NCBI GenBank assembly: GCA_028278625.1
Contig: JANQDY010000134.1
Span: forward strand, 1-30,057
From: Thermodesulfobacteriota bacterium
GTDB lineage: Bacteria > Desulfobacterota > DSM-4660 > Desulfatiglandales > Desulfatiglandaceae
Length of the DNA stretch: 30,057 nt
Direction of reading: 5' to 3'
Shown here: positions 16,307-25,128 of the stretch, one piece after another
Layout: every line of letters begins with the position of its first letter
Numbering within the stretch: the stretch's first letter is position 1
Notes under the pieces: model-generated
The model's input: the letters and a program-made list of their open reading frames with translations, nothing else
The model's database searches: none
Told to the model about the DNA's origin: nothing
Position numbers and translations under genes: made by a program

Positions 16307-18310
16307 CTATGACCTCCCCATGAGCCGCTTCCAGAACCCCTTTCTTTCGGCATGGGGTCCTTTGGTTTCGTCCAAATCCATGACGCGGATCTTCAGATTC
16401 GTCCTGAGCGTCGCCGTCTTGCCGTCCTGATAGCGGATGACCGCTTCAATGGGAATCTCTTCAACATCCCCGTACAGGGCAGCCACCTCTTTTTCGTACT
16501 TCTCGTTGATAAACGCACGCCTGATCTTTTTGGTCCGGGTCAATTCTTCGTCATCCGCGTCCAGTTCCTTGTAAAGCAACAGGAATTTCCGAATACGCGC
16601 CTTATCAGGCAGCGTTCGGTTCACCCGCACCACTTCACGTTCGATGAGGTCGTAAACTTGGGCATTGGCGGCAAGATCCGAATAGGTGGTGTAGCTGATT
16701 CGATGGTCCTCTGCCCATTTACCCACATGTTTGTAGTCAATGCAGATCATGGTGGTCACGTAATCCCTTTCGTGACCCAGCACCACACTCTCCACGATAT
16801 AGGGGCAGAACTTGAGTTTGTTTTCGATGAACATGGGGGAAAACCGGGCCCCGTTTCTAAGATGCATCAGGTCCTTGATGCGATCGATGATCACAAGGTG
16901 CCCGTCCTCCGTGAAATAGCCGGCGTCCCCCGAATGGAGCCATCCGTCCACAATGGTCTCATTCGTTGCCTCCTCGTTCTTGAGGTACCCCTTAAACAGA
17001 CCGGGACCCCTTGAAACCACCTGCCCCACCCCTTCCTCGTCCGGCTCGAATATGATGATCTCCGCCGCCGGCATGGGAATCCCCACGGAATCAAAATTGA
17101 TGTCCCCGTCCCGGTGAATGGTGGAATACCCCGCCACCTCGGTCTGACCGTAGATCTGTTTCAGATTGACCCCCAGTGCGTGAAAAAATCTGAAAACGTC
17201 GGGTCCAAGGGCGGCCCCGCCGGTCATGGCAGACCGCACCTTGCTGAAGCCCAGGCGATCCCGCAGGGCCCTGAACATGGCCATGTAGGCCAGCCAGTAG
17301 AGAATCTTCCATCCCAGGGACGGCGTTTCCTTGTTAAACTTGAAATCGGCCCAGCGATATCCGATGGGGAGGCACAGGTCATATACAAACCGCTTGAAAA
17401 AGCTGGCATCCAGGTGTTTCACCATCACCTGGCGGGAAATGCCCTCCCACATGCGGGGAGACGCCACCACCAGGCTGGGGGCGATCTCGTATAGATCACT
17501 GGTGGATGTTTCCGGCTCTTCCGGAAAATTGACGGTATAGCCCGAATAGAGGGATGAAAAGACGCTCATGGTCTGTTCAACGATCCATGGCAGCGGGATG
17601 AATGACAGAAACTGATCGTCAGGTGTTTTGGGATCCACCTGGTTTAGGGAGGCCACCATGCTCAGAATGTTTCCGTGGGTCAAGAGCGACCCTTTAGGGT
17701 TTCCGGTGGTACCGGACGTATAACAGATGGTGGCCAAATCCGATTCTTTCACGGCTGAAAGATTCCTGGAAAAAAGCTCGGGATCCTTTTCGTGAATTTC
17801 ACGGCCTTTCTTTTCCACCTCATAGAAGTCGACCAGCGTTTCGTCTTCGTAATCCCAGAGTCCTTTGGGATCCGTATAAATGATTTTCCGAACCCTGGGC
17901 AGCTGGTCTTTGAGATCGAGTATTTTGTCTACCTGTTCTTGATCTTCCGCCACAAGCATGGTGGCTCCGGAATGATCTATAATATAGGCCACTTCCGATA
18001 GAATTGAATCCTGAAATATGCCAAAAGGGACCGCGCCCGCCGATTGGGCGGCCAGTTCCGCATAGATCCATTCCGGACGATTGTTGCCGATGATCCCAAG
18101 GGAATCTCCCGGCTTAAGCCCCATGGAAATGAGACCCAGGGAAAAATCCCGCACATGCTCAAAATAGGACTGCCAGGTTACCGCCTGCCAGATGCCGTAC
18201 TCCTTTTCTCGAAGGGCCACGCGATCGTGCCCGAATTCCCTGGCATTTCTCTCCAACAGGGACGGGAGACTTCTGAATTCGTTTTTCTGATCAGTCTCTT
18301 TTGAATTCAT
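16307..18310 (-). CDS. Long-chain-type acyl-CoA synthetase (AMP-forming)
   Basis: A 667-residue ANL enzyme of the long-chain/bubblegum-like group. The N-terminus (LPSLLERNAREFGHDRVALREKEYGIWQAVTW) is typical. The P-loop CYTSGTTGNPKG (Lys206), the adenylate motif IYGQTEVAG, HSGDAGYFTEDGHLVIIDRIKD and the end block ELTRTKKIRRAFINEKY are all intact, so it is expected to be catalytically competent. It converts a carboxylic acid, ATP and CoA to acyl-CoA, AMP and pyrophosphate. It lies 12 bases after livG and one base before livH, so the acid it activates is probably the one the transporter carries. Chain length or aromatic preference cannot be decided here. Confidence 0.88.
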   Translation of the reverse strand: MNSKETDQKNEFRSLPSLLERNAREFGHDRVALREKEYGIWQAVTWQSYFEHVRDFSLGLISMGLKPGDSLGIIGNNRPEWIYAELAAQSAGAVPFGIFQDSILSEVAYIIDHSGATMLVAEDQEQVDKILDLKDQLPRVRKIIYTDPKGLWDYEDETLVDFYEVEKKGREIHEKDPELFSRNLSAVKESDLATICYTSGTTGNPKGSLLTHGNILSMVASLNQVDPKTPDDQFLSFIPLPWIVEQTMSVFSSLYSGYTVNFPEEPETSTSDLYEIAPSLVVASPRMWEGISRQVMVKHLDASFFKRFVYDLCLPIGYRWADFKFNKETPSLGWKILYWLAYMAMFRALRDRLGFSKVRSAMTGGAALGPDVFRFFHALGVNLKQIYGQTEVAGYSTIHRDGDINFDSVGIPMPAAEIIIFEPDEEGVGQVVSRGPGLFKGYLKNEEATNETIVDGWLHSGDAGYFTEDGHLVIIDRIKDLMHLRNGARFSPMFIENKLKFCPYIVESVVLGHERDYVTTMICIDYKHVGKWAEDHRISYTTYSDLAANAQVYDLIEREVVRVNRTLPDKARIRKFLLLYKELDADDEELTRTKKIRRAFINEKYEKEVAALYGDVEEIPIEAVIRYQDGKTATLRTNLKIRVMDLDETKGPHAERKGFWKRLMGRS

Positions 18311-18322
18311 AGGTGCTCTAAA

Positions 18323-19117
18323 TCAAAGACGGGAATAGGTTTTCTCATCTTCCCCCAGATACGCGCGAACCACCTGGGGATCCTTTTGGACCTCTTGGGG
18401 AGTCCCTTCGGCGATCTTTCTGCCGAACTCCAAAACGCACACATGCTCGGATATATCCATGACCACACCCATGTCATGCTCAACCAAAACGATGCTCACG
18501 TCCCACATGTCATTGACATTGAGGATGAAACGGGCCATATCCTCCGTCTCCTCAAGGTTCATTCCCGCCATGGGTTCGTCCAGAAGCAATACTTGCGGGC
18601 GCATGGCCAGAGCCCTTGCCAATTCAACACGCTTCTGCAGGCCGTAGGGGAGCGTGCCCACCACTTTCTTGCGAATCGCTTCGATTTCCAGGAGATCGAT
18701 GATGGTCTCCTCGATTTCCTTCCTCAGTTTCAATTCTTCGCGAATGGTCCGCCCGTAATAAAAAATATCTGAAAAGATTCCGGATTTCAGAAAGGTATGC
18801 CGTCCCAGTTTGATATTATCCAGAACCGTCATCCCTTTAAAAAGCTCTATGTTCTGAAAGGTTCGCGCAATCCCTTTTCCGGCAATGGCGTGAGTGGGCA
18901 GGCTCGTTATATCGTCCCCTTTGTAATAAACGCGGCCTTGTTGAGGGGTATAGAAACGGCTGATGCAGTTCAAAAGGCAGGTTTTCCCGGCACCGTTGGG
19001 GCCGATGATGGCCATCAGCTCACCCTTCAACAGACGGGTGCTGACACCGTTTAAGGCCCGAATGCCCCCAAAGGAAAGGCTCAGATTCTCGATCTTGATG
19101 ACTATCTCGCGACTCAA
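18323..19117 (-). CDS. livG: Branched-chain-type ABC transporter ATP-binding protein LivG
   Basis: A 264-residue ABC ATPase. Walker A GPNGAGKTCLLN, then GKGIARTFQNIELFKGMTVLDNI, the LivG-type Q-loop segment, then TLPYGLQKRVELARALAMRPQVLLLDEPMAGMN, which carries the signature (LPYGLQKR in place of LSGGQ, normal for LivG) and Walker B, then VEHDMGVVMDIS. It is the first gene of the eight-gene operon; the promoter lies at 19250-19279. Confidence 0.93.
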   Translation of the reverse strand: MSREIVIKIENLSLSFGGIRALNGVSTRLLKGELMAIIGPNGAGKTCLLNCISRFYTPQQGRVYYKGDDITSLPTHAIAGKGIARTFQNIELFKGMTVLDNIKLGRHTFLKSGIFSDIFYYGRTIREELKLRKEIEETIIDLLEIEAIRKKVVGTLPYGLQKRVELARALAMRPQVLLLDEPMAGMNLEETEDMARFILNVNDMWDVSIVLVEHDMGVVMDISEHVCVLEFGRKIAEGTPQEVQKDPQVVRAYLGEDEKTYSRL

Positions 19118-19217
19118 TCCGACTCCATTTCCTGATGGAACCAGGTTGCGTTACAGGTTTTTTGTTAACTTCCGGCAAAACACCGAGCTTCTGCCGAACA
19201 AAAGATATATCGATAGT

Positions 19218-19230
19218 CTAATTTGATTAG
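19218..19230. promoter_or_regulatory. Palindrome downstream of the livG promoter, possible operator
   Basis: CTAATTTGATTAG is a palindrome of five-base arms with a three-base centre. It lies about 13-25 bases after the predicted transcription start of the liv operon, where a repressor would block elongation or clearance. The binding protein is unknown. Confidence 0.3.
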
Positions 19231-19249
19231 CGGATGGAAAGCAGTGCGT

Positions 19250-19279
19250 ATTGTAGGCGAGACGAGAGGCCGGTGTCAA
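19250..19279 (-). promoter_or_regulatory. Sigma70-type promoter of the liv/CoA-ligase operon
   Basis: On the minus strand a perfect -35 TTGACA (19279-19274) and a -10 TACAAT (19255-19250) are separated by 18 bases. The start would be near 19243, giving a leader of about 125 bases before livG. The gap 19118-19346 otherwise holds only the short palindrome listed separately and a weak CTTCA/TGAAG hairpin after the cytochrome gene. Confidence 0.65.
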
Positions 19280-19346
19280 GAATCAAAAATAAGATCCGGG
19301 CAATGAGTTTTTCTTGCTTCACATTGAAGACCCCCGCTGTACGGTT

Positions 19347-21593
19347 TTAGTCCTCGCCTTCAAGCGCTTTCGCCTTTTCGTACAGACGCCGCTTCAGATA
19401 GTACTGTTTTGCCCCATTAAGAAACTGCTTGTTGCCGGGGGAAATGTCCAGTGCCTTGAGCAATGCTCTCTCAGCCTCGGCATCTCTGCCCAGATAGTCA
19501 AGGAGCAGGCCCAGGTTGTAGTGAACCCTGGCATGCCCCGGCATGCCCCGGGCGGCTTGGCCCAGGAATTTGGCGGCTTCTTCATATTTTGCCACTTCCG
19601 CCAAAAGAAGCCCCAGGGAATAGGCCGCCTGGTACTGCCGCGGATGGGCCGCCACCACCTGACGCAGCAGTTCTTCGGCCTTCCCTTTCTCCCCCATTTG
19701 GTTATGGAGCATGGCCAGATTGACTTTGGCCGGGTAGAAAAGGTCGTCAATCAGAATGGCGGCCTCATAGTTCTTTATGGCGGCCTCAGGCCGACCCAGG
19801 GCCATGTCCAGATTGGCCAGATTGAAACGGGCATAGGCAAAATCGGCGGCATAAGCCATGGCTGATCTGAATTCCGTCAGTGCCCGTTCAAAAGTCCTCC
19901 GGTCCGCCTGTTTCAGGTGGGTGGCTGGCTCGCCCGCAAGCCTGCGGCCCGCTTCAATGCGCACCGCTTTCACCGGATCGTAGAGAAGCGGTACCAGTCG
20001 TCCGGCCAGATCTTCGGCACTGGTCGCCGGCAAACCGTTGACCGCTGCCTGACGGATCAATGCCTCTTCGTTCATCAGGGCCTGTTCGAATGCACGACGT
20101 GTCCTTTCACCGGGATAGGCGGTTAAAAGGGAAAGGGCCGTGGCCCTTACAATGACCGGATAAAGGGGATCTTGGACCATTTTCAACAAAGCTTCCATGG
20201 CATCGGGGGATCCCTTTCGCCCGGCCGCCAGAACCGTCCCGTAATGGTGCCTGCGGCCCGGACCGTACCATTTGGTGATGGTTTCATCCGACCATTGGTT
20301 CGATTTGTCGAAGTGGCAGCGATGACAGGCATTGGGCACATGAAGGCTGCCGCTGAGATCCGGCCTGGGAATACGAAAGCTGTGGTCCGGCCGATAGTCG
20401 ATACCCATATAGTGACGACCCGGCATGTGACACGCCACACACTGGGCGCCGGTGCCCACTTCAAAGGCAACGGTGCCGTCTTTGTTGCGAATGGGGTCCC
20501 CTACCTCTCCCGCCTTCTTATGAAAGTGATGGGCCTTGGTATCGTACTCGGCCCCGCGATGGCACTGCAAACAGAGACCGTTCCCCTCCTTTACGAGCTT
20601 TAAACTGTGCACATCGTGACAGTCGCCGCAGTCCACCTCCCGGTGGTACATCTTGCTCTGGGTAAATGACCCGTATACGTAGACCTCCTCCAGAATCTGG
20701 CCGTCCGGATAATACAACCCTTGGCTCAGGCGGCTGGGCAGAAGACTGTCCAGAAGGTCCGGTTCCGAATGGGTATAATCCCCCAAGGCCGCACGCCTTG
20801 CGTGGCACGGGGCACACAACTCCACCAGGTCCCTGGAATTGAGCCCGGCGGTTTTGACGGCCAGACCGGCATTTTCCTTTTCCAGGCGACCCATTTCAGG
20901 CGTCTGGGCCCATGCCACATGTCTTGAGCCGGGACCGTGGCAAGCTTCGCAGCCGACGTTTATCTCGGACCAGGTGGTTTCGTAAGTGTCCGTTTTCGGG
21001 TCATAATTCTTCTTTAGATTGGTGGAATGGCACTCGGCGCACATGCCGTTCCAGTTCTGCCCGGCATTGGTCCAGTAAAGCCAGTCTTTGGGATCGGAAA
21101 GATCAGGATAGAGGTGGTACCATTTTTTGTCCCGATCATTCCACGCAAGGGGAAGGCATTGAAGCCGGCCGCCCGGAAAGGGGACCAGGTACTGCTGCAG
21201 GGGATACCACCCAAAGGTGTGGGTCACCTGAAAATGTCCCATTTTTCCGTCCGGTCCCGGTGTCTCCACAAAGAACGCTTCACCCTTTTTGTAGAATCGT
21301 GACAAGACCCCCCTGTTCTCAAGTACTGCGTCGTTGAAATCGCCCAGAACCGTCAGATCGTTCGCCACATGCATGGCATGATCGTGATGGGACCCCAGCC
21401 ATTTATCAAACGCGTTCTTGTGGCAATCCCTGCACTTAATGCTACCCACGAACTGAGCCTCTGGTGCAATTGGAGAATCCATTTCAGGTGCGCTGACGGA
21501 TTTCTCCTTGATCAGATAGAGGGGCAAAGAGAGCACAATCACCAGGGTCGCGACAATGCCGGTTAATTTCCAGAAAAACATCTGCTTATTCAT
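19347..21593 (-). CDS. Membrane-anchored octaheme c-type cytochrome with HEAT/TPR repeats
   Basis: A 748-residue protein. A hydrophobic N-terminal helix (about residues 8-28, LTGIVATLVIVLSLPLYLI) without a clear cleavage site should anchor it with the rest in the periplasm. Eight CxxCH heme sites begin at residues 54, 185, 215, 260, 322, 341, 385 and 423. Residues about 450-560 look like HEAT-type helical repeats (ALLKMVQDPLYPVIVRATAL, LVPLLYDPVKAVRIEAG). Residues about 575-735 are TPRs (NLANLDMALGRPEAAIKNYEAA, NLGLLLDYLGRDAEAERALLKALDISPG). This domain order is known in multiheme cytochromes of the cytochrome c554-like class. It lies 43 bases after the Rieske gene, so it is probably the electron acceptor of the cytochrome b/Rieske pair. 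Confidence 0.85.
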   Translation of the reverse strand: MNKQMFFWKLTGIVATLVIVLSLPLYLIKEKSVSAPEMDSPIAPEAQFVGSIKCRDCHKNAFDKWLGSHHDHAMHVANDLTVLGDFNDAVLENRGVLSRFYKKGEAFFVETPGPDGKMGHFQVTHTFGWYPLQQYLVPFPGGRLQCLPLAWNDRDKKWYHLYPDLSDPKDWLYWTNAGQNWNGMCAECHSTNLKKNYDPKTDTYETTWSEINVGCEACHGPGSRHVAWAQTPEMGRLEKENAGLAVKTAGLNSRDLVELCAPCHARRAALGDYTHSEPDLLDSLLPSRLSQGLYYPDGQILEEVYVYGSFTQSKMYHREVDCGDCHDVHSLKLVKEGNGLCLQCHRGAEYDTKAHHFHKKAGEVGDPIRNKDGTVAFEVGTGAQCVACHMPGRHYMGIDYRPDHSFRIPRPDLSGSLHVPNACHRCHFDKSNQWSDETITKWYGPGRRHHYGTVLAAGRKGSPDAMEALLKMVQDPLYPVIVRATALSLLTAYPGERTRRAFEQALMNEEALIRQAAVNGLPATSAEDLAGRLVPLLYDPVKAVRIEAGRRLAGEPATHLKQADRRTFERALTEFRSAMAYAADFAYARFNLANLDMALGRPEAAIKNYEAAILIDDLFYPAKVNLAMLHNQMGEKGKAEELLRQVVAAHPRQYQAAYSLGLLLAEVAKYEEAAKFLGQAARGMPGHARVHYNLGLLLDYLGRDAEAERALLKALDISPGNKQFLNGAKQYYLKRRLYEKAKALEGED

Positions 21594-21636
21594 CAGCCAT
21601 TAACCATGGGCCATGAGCCGGGAAGCATGGGCCCAA

Positions 21637-22173
21637 TCAAGGATACACCACCTGGGCAACATCAAAGCATCCCCGTTTGATCACCCGGCTGATGTCCACC
21701 TTGACCACATTGTTTTCAATATGAACCGCATAAATATCAAGGGCCCGGGGTGCCGGCGGCCGGATCACATCCCCCCGGATGTCAAATGCCGATCCATGGC
21801 AGGGGCATTCAAACCGGTCCTTATCGGAAAGCCAGGGAACCGTGCACCCCAAATGGGTACATTTTCGTGAAAGGGCCAGAAACCCGCCATCGGATAATCT
21901 GGCCAGATAGAATTTCCCCCGTACGAATGCCGTTACCGTATTTGCCGAAAAGCCATCCACCGGACCGGCCGTGAAAACAGGATCTGACGGTTTCCCTTTC
22001 CACCGATGGCTTCCCGGCCTAAGAAATGCCACCACCAGCGCAATGATCTCGGCCGCCGCAAGAATCCCTAAACCTGCCCACAGCTTGTTTAGGAAGGATC
22101 GCCTGGATGACGCTTTTTGGGGCGGATTGTTCACATTCTCCACACGCGTTTTCCTTTTGGGTTCTATGGCCAT
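21637..22173 (-). CDS. Rieske [2Fe-2S] protein of a cytochrome bc-type complex
   Basis: A 178-residue protein. A twin-arginine signal/anchor (ASSRRSFLNK, then a hydrophobic helix to about residue 51) is followed by the Rieske fold. Cluster ligands are in CTHLGC (C105, H107, plus disulfide C110) and CPCHGS (C123, H126, plus disulfide C125). The chosen ATG at 22173 overlaps the cytochrome b stop by ten bases; an ATG at 22203 is possible, and neither has a strong ribosome site. It moves electrons from quinol at the Qo site to the c-type cytochrome. Here it follows cytochrome b, whereas in most operons the Rieske gene comes first. Confidence 0.93.
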   Translation of the reverse strand: MAIEPKRKTRVENVNNPPQKASSRRSFLNKLWAGLGILAAAEIIALVVAFLRPGSHRWKGKPSDPVFTAGPVDGFSANTVTAFVRGKFYLARLSDGGFLALSRKCTHLGCTVPWLSDKDRFECPCHGSAFDIRGDVIRPPAPRALDIYAVHIENNVVKVDISRVIKRGCFDVAQVVYP

Positions 22174-23516
22174 GTCAATCTCATGCCGGAGCTCCTGAAC
22201 CATATGCCCGTGATTGTGAGAATTACAAAAGCGGTTAAGAGAAACACCATGAGCGTTTGAACCGTTTCATTAAGATTTGCCGAAAAAAGACGTTTCATCG
22301 TGAAACAAAACCCCAGTACCACGAGAACAATAATGATGATATGGATCCATCCGCTTTCCAAAGACGGCCCGGTATTTGGGCCGGCATTCGGGGAAGCCAT
22401 GAAATGGGCCTGGATCAGAACCCCGCCAAGGGTCGTTAACACGGCGAATATCACCGCAATCCAGGCCATCTTCCGGCCTTTTATGGAAATCAGCCATATT
22501 CCCGCCGGATTCGTTGGATAGTTGAAATAGGGAAGCACAAATACACCGACCAATAGAGCGAGGGGAATGACAAACACGGCGAACAGGGGGTGAAAATGGA
22601 TGAGCAATTCCTGAATGCCCATGAAATACCAGGGGGCTTTGGTGGGGTTGGGACTCAAGCCGGGATTGGCTTTTTCCTGAAGGGGCGCTTCAAAGAGGAT
22701 GGAAATGATCAGGACGACTGCAATGGCCGCCAGTGCCACCGTTAACTCGCGAATCAACAGATCGGGAATGGTCGGGACCTTGTCACCTGGATCCTTTGCC
22801 GGTTCGCCCGGTTTTCCGGGTATCACAACACCCCCTGCCTTGCGGACACGCCAGAAATGAAACAACATCAAGAAGACGATCAGCACGGGCAGCACCGCCG
22901 TGTGAATGGCGTAGAAGTTGGATAGGGTTGCCGGTCCCACTTCCTTCCCCCCCTGAAGGAGTTCCTGGATCCAGGTACCGGCAAAGGGGATGTACTCCAG
23001 CATTCCCACACTGATGGTGACCGCCCAGTAAGAGAGTTGGTCCCAGGGAAGGAGGTACCCTGTAAAATTGCTCAACAGCACCAGCAGAAAGAGAGAGAGG
23101 CCGACCACCCAGTTGAGCCTTCTTGGGGATTGAAACGCGCCGGTCAAAAACACTCGAAGGAAATGGAGGAACACCACCATCAAAACCAGATTGGCGCTCC
23201 AATAATGAATGTTCCGTATGAGCCCCCCAAAAAGAACATCATTTTTGAGATAAAGGACGGATAGATAGGCTTTTTCGGGCGAGGGGAGATAATAGAACTT
23301 CAACAGCAAACCGGTTCCCATCAACAGCATCAGCAGAACCGCGGCCATGCCGCCCAATCCCCAGGTATGCGTGAATTTGAGTGTCGATTCCGGAATCCCC
23401 CTGGGCCGAAAATGGAGGATGAAAGTTTTCAGGTAGTGTCCGTACGGACTGCGGCCTTTTTTGCCGGGTGTTCCTTTTTCCAGCCCCCCGTTTTGAAGGG
23501 ACTCTCCCTTTGGCAT
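22164..23516 (-). CDS. Fused cytochrome b (b6 plus subunit IV type)
   Basis: About 450 residues from the ATG at 23516, which has AAAGGA upstream; a GTG at 23588 is the longest alternative. Heme-ligand histidine pairs (numbered from 23516) are H104/H118 with 13 residues between and H205/H220 with 14 between. The latter spacing is that of b6-type rather than bc1-type cytochromes. The protein continues without a break into the subunit IV half and ends with two extra hydrophobic helices, without a CxxCH. The Qo-loop motif PEWY is replaced: the sequence reads APWYF at residues 294-298, so the conserved glutamate is missing. It is the first gene of the cyt b - Rieske - octaheme cytochrome set, 89 bases after a porin gene. 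Confidence 0.9.
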   Translation of the reverse strand: MPKGESLQNGGLEKGTPGKKGRSPYGHYLKTFILHFRPRGIPESTLKFTHTWGLGGMAAVLLMLLMGTGLLLKFYYLPSPEKAYLSVLYLKNDVLFGGLIRNIHYWSANLVLMVVFLHFLRVFLTGAFQSPRRLNWVVGLSLFLLVLLSNFTGYLLPWDQLSYWAVTISVGMLEYIPFAGTWIQELLQGGKEVGPATLSNFYAIHTAVLPVLIVFLMLFHFWRVRKAGGVVIPGKPGEPAKDPGDKVPTIPDLLIRELTVALAAIAVVLIISILFEAPLQEKANPGLSPNPTKAPWYFMGIQELLIHFHPLFAVFVIPLALLVGVFVLPYFNYPTNPAGIWLISIKGRKMAWIAVIFAVLTTLGGVLIQAHFMASPNAGPNTGPSLESGWIHIIIIVLVVLGFCFTMKRLFSANLNETVQTLMVFLLTAFVILTITGIWFRSSGMRLTWP

Positions 23517-23605
23517 GGTTATCCTTTGAGCAGGTGATGCCCTTTCCATCATTCTAATTGCTTGTGCTTCGGCCCAATGATGCGCCACCTTTTATTCTAT
23601 CTAAA

Positions 23606-25054
23606 TCAGAGCTTAAATTGAAACCTTATTTGAAAGATATTGGCTTTCCCGCCATCAATGGGGGGATCATTGCGATCTTTCACCGTGGCATGAACATAAT
23701 TAAACATGAAACGGATGTTTTTGTTCAGGTACCAGTTGAGACCGGCGGTAAGGTTCATCTCCTTCCCTCCCTGGATGCCCTTGCTGTTTAAATCCACGAA
23801 GGAAAAGCGAAGAGCCGTTTCCAGAGCGCCCCAACCCTCTTGTCCAAAATGGAAAGGCGCGTTGGGCGTTATGCCCCTGAAAATGCCCTGAGAACGGTCG
23901 TATGACCGGTGTTCACCGGTCAGGACATAGCTCCCGTACGCGTAGAACCCCCAGAATTTCGGATCCCCCACCGATTCCGCGTTCGTGAACAAATGAAACA
24001 GCTCCCCCTGAACCGACAAAGGGCCCCGAACCACGGCCGCCTCACAAGCCAGAAGATCCGCCGCCTCCGTATAGAACTGCCCCGTGTTGACGAAAGTGTC
24101 TTCGCTGAGGCGTGACTCGGGGTGGGCCCTAAGTTTCAGTTGAGAGTCTTCACGGGTGTCGTCCCGAAACTGATGGCTGTAGGAAAAACCCAGGTGAAGG
24201 AGATTGTTGCCGTCATCTTCATACCGGGGAAGGCCGGTCACCCGGAAGGAAACGGCGGAACCAAAGGCATCACTCAAATAGTCGGTGGCATCCGCCACGT
24301 CACTGAAGGTCCCTGTAATCAGAAAGTAGCCGGCCGCCCAGGTGAGCCGTTCATTCAGCGCCGTGTTCCGGCACAGGATGCCGATGTTTCGGCCCGGGAA
24401 AAACGCTTCCACCGGAAGGGCTGTTTCCATGAACGTCCGATCGGCGTTGCTCATAAACCCTTCCAGTGAGATGGGCTCCTTGGTATGGCCGGCTTTGGCA
24501 ACTCCGATAAACGGGATCTTTCCATAGCTGATCCAGATGTCCTTGATCTGGCGCACATTCGCAAAGTCCATGTCGTACCGGAATTTCCAGTTTTCAAATA
24601 AAGACCCGGACAGACGGACTTTTAATTCCCTGAAATCTCCTTTCCAGCCCGTAAGTTCCGGAAACGCACTTTCAAGCGCATGGTCAGCCCCAATATACCC
24701 CCCGTCAACCCTCACCTCTCCGCCGATCTTGATCTTGAGATTGCCTTTCGGGCTTTCCGCACGGAAACCTTCTTTTATGTAATAGTGAAATCCGATGGGG
24801 TCATTGAATCCGCTTTCCAGATCCCTTTTAATTCGTTCATTTAAGGGCTGATCAGAATCAAGCGGGAGAATTTCGGCCTGAAGTGGTAGGGCTGGAAACA
24901 ACAGGAAACAGCACATGGCCATTAGGATTTTGGTGCTGAGTCCTTTTCCATTCTTAGGGTTTCCAACCATGAATCCGCAGGTTGAAGACGGGAACTTTGT
25001 AAAAGACGCTTCACCAAATGGGATGAAATATCGCCAAGTCGGGTTTTTTGACAT
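23606..25054 (-). CDS. OprP/O-like outer-membrane porin, copy 1
   Basis: Up to 482 residues. The ATG at 25054 has GGAG eleven bases before it. A signal peptide begins only at the internal ATG at 24970 (STKILMAMCCFLLFPALPLQA), which may be the true start. The mature part has alternating beta strands, LKIKIGGEVRVDGGYIGAD near the start and a final aromatic-ended strand ANIFQIRFQFKL, the terminal strand that outer-membrane insertion needs. This layout resembles phosphate-selective porins of the OprO/OprP family; substrate selectivity cannot be read from it. It is a tandem duplicate of the next upstream porin. Confidence 0.78.
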   Translation of the reverse strand: MSKNPTWRYFIPFGEASFTKFPSSTCGFMVGNPKNGKGLSTKILMAMCCFLLFPALPLQAEILPLDSDQPLNERIKRDLESGFNDPIGFHYYIKEGFRAESPKGNLKIKIGGEVRVDGGYIGADHALESAFPELTGWKGDFRELKVRLSGSLFENWKFRYDMDFANVRQIKDIWISYGKIPFIGVAKAGHTKEPISLEGFMSNADRTFMETALPVEAFFPGRNIGILCRNTALNERLTWAAGYFLITGTFSDVADATDYLSDAFGSAVSFRVTGLPRYEDDGNNLLHLGFSYSHQFRDDTREDSQLKLRAHPESRLSEDTFVNTGQFYTEAADLLACEAAVVRGPLSVQGELFHLFTNAESVGDPKFWGFYAYGSYVLTGEHRSYDRSQGIFRGITPNAPFHFGQEGWGALETALRFSFVDLNSKGIQGGKEMNLTAGLNWYLNKNIRFMFNYVHATVKDRNDPPIDGGKANIFQIRFQFKL

Positions 25055-25128
25055 CTGCTAGGAATCTCCAGGAAAGCGGCGCCTACAGAGTAGCCTTTTT
25101 TCTAAGATCCTGGAAGCAGGTTTTTCAA

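Noticed and set aside
23606..25054. Porin-cytochrome conduit for extracellular electron transfer
   Set aside because: The neighbouring porins look like OprP/O-type solute channels and the cytochrome has a membrane anchor and TPRs; adjacency alone does not support a conduit.
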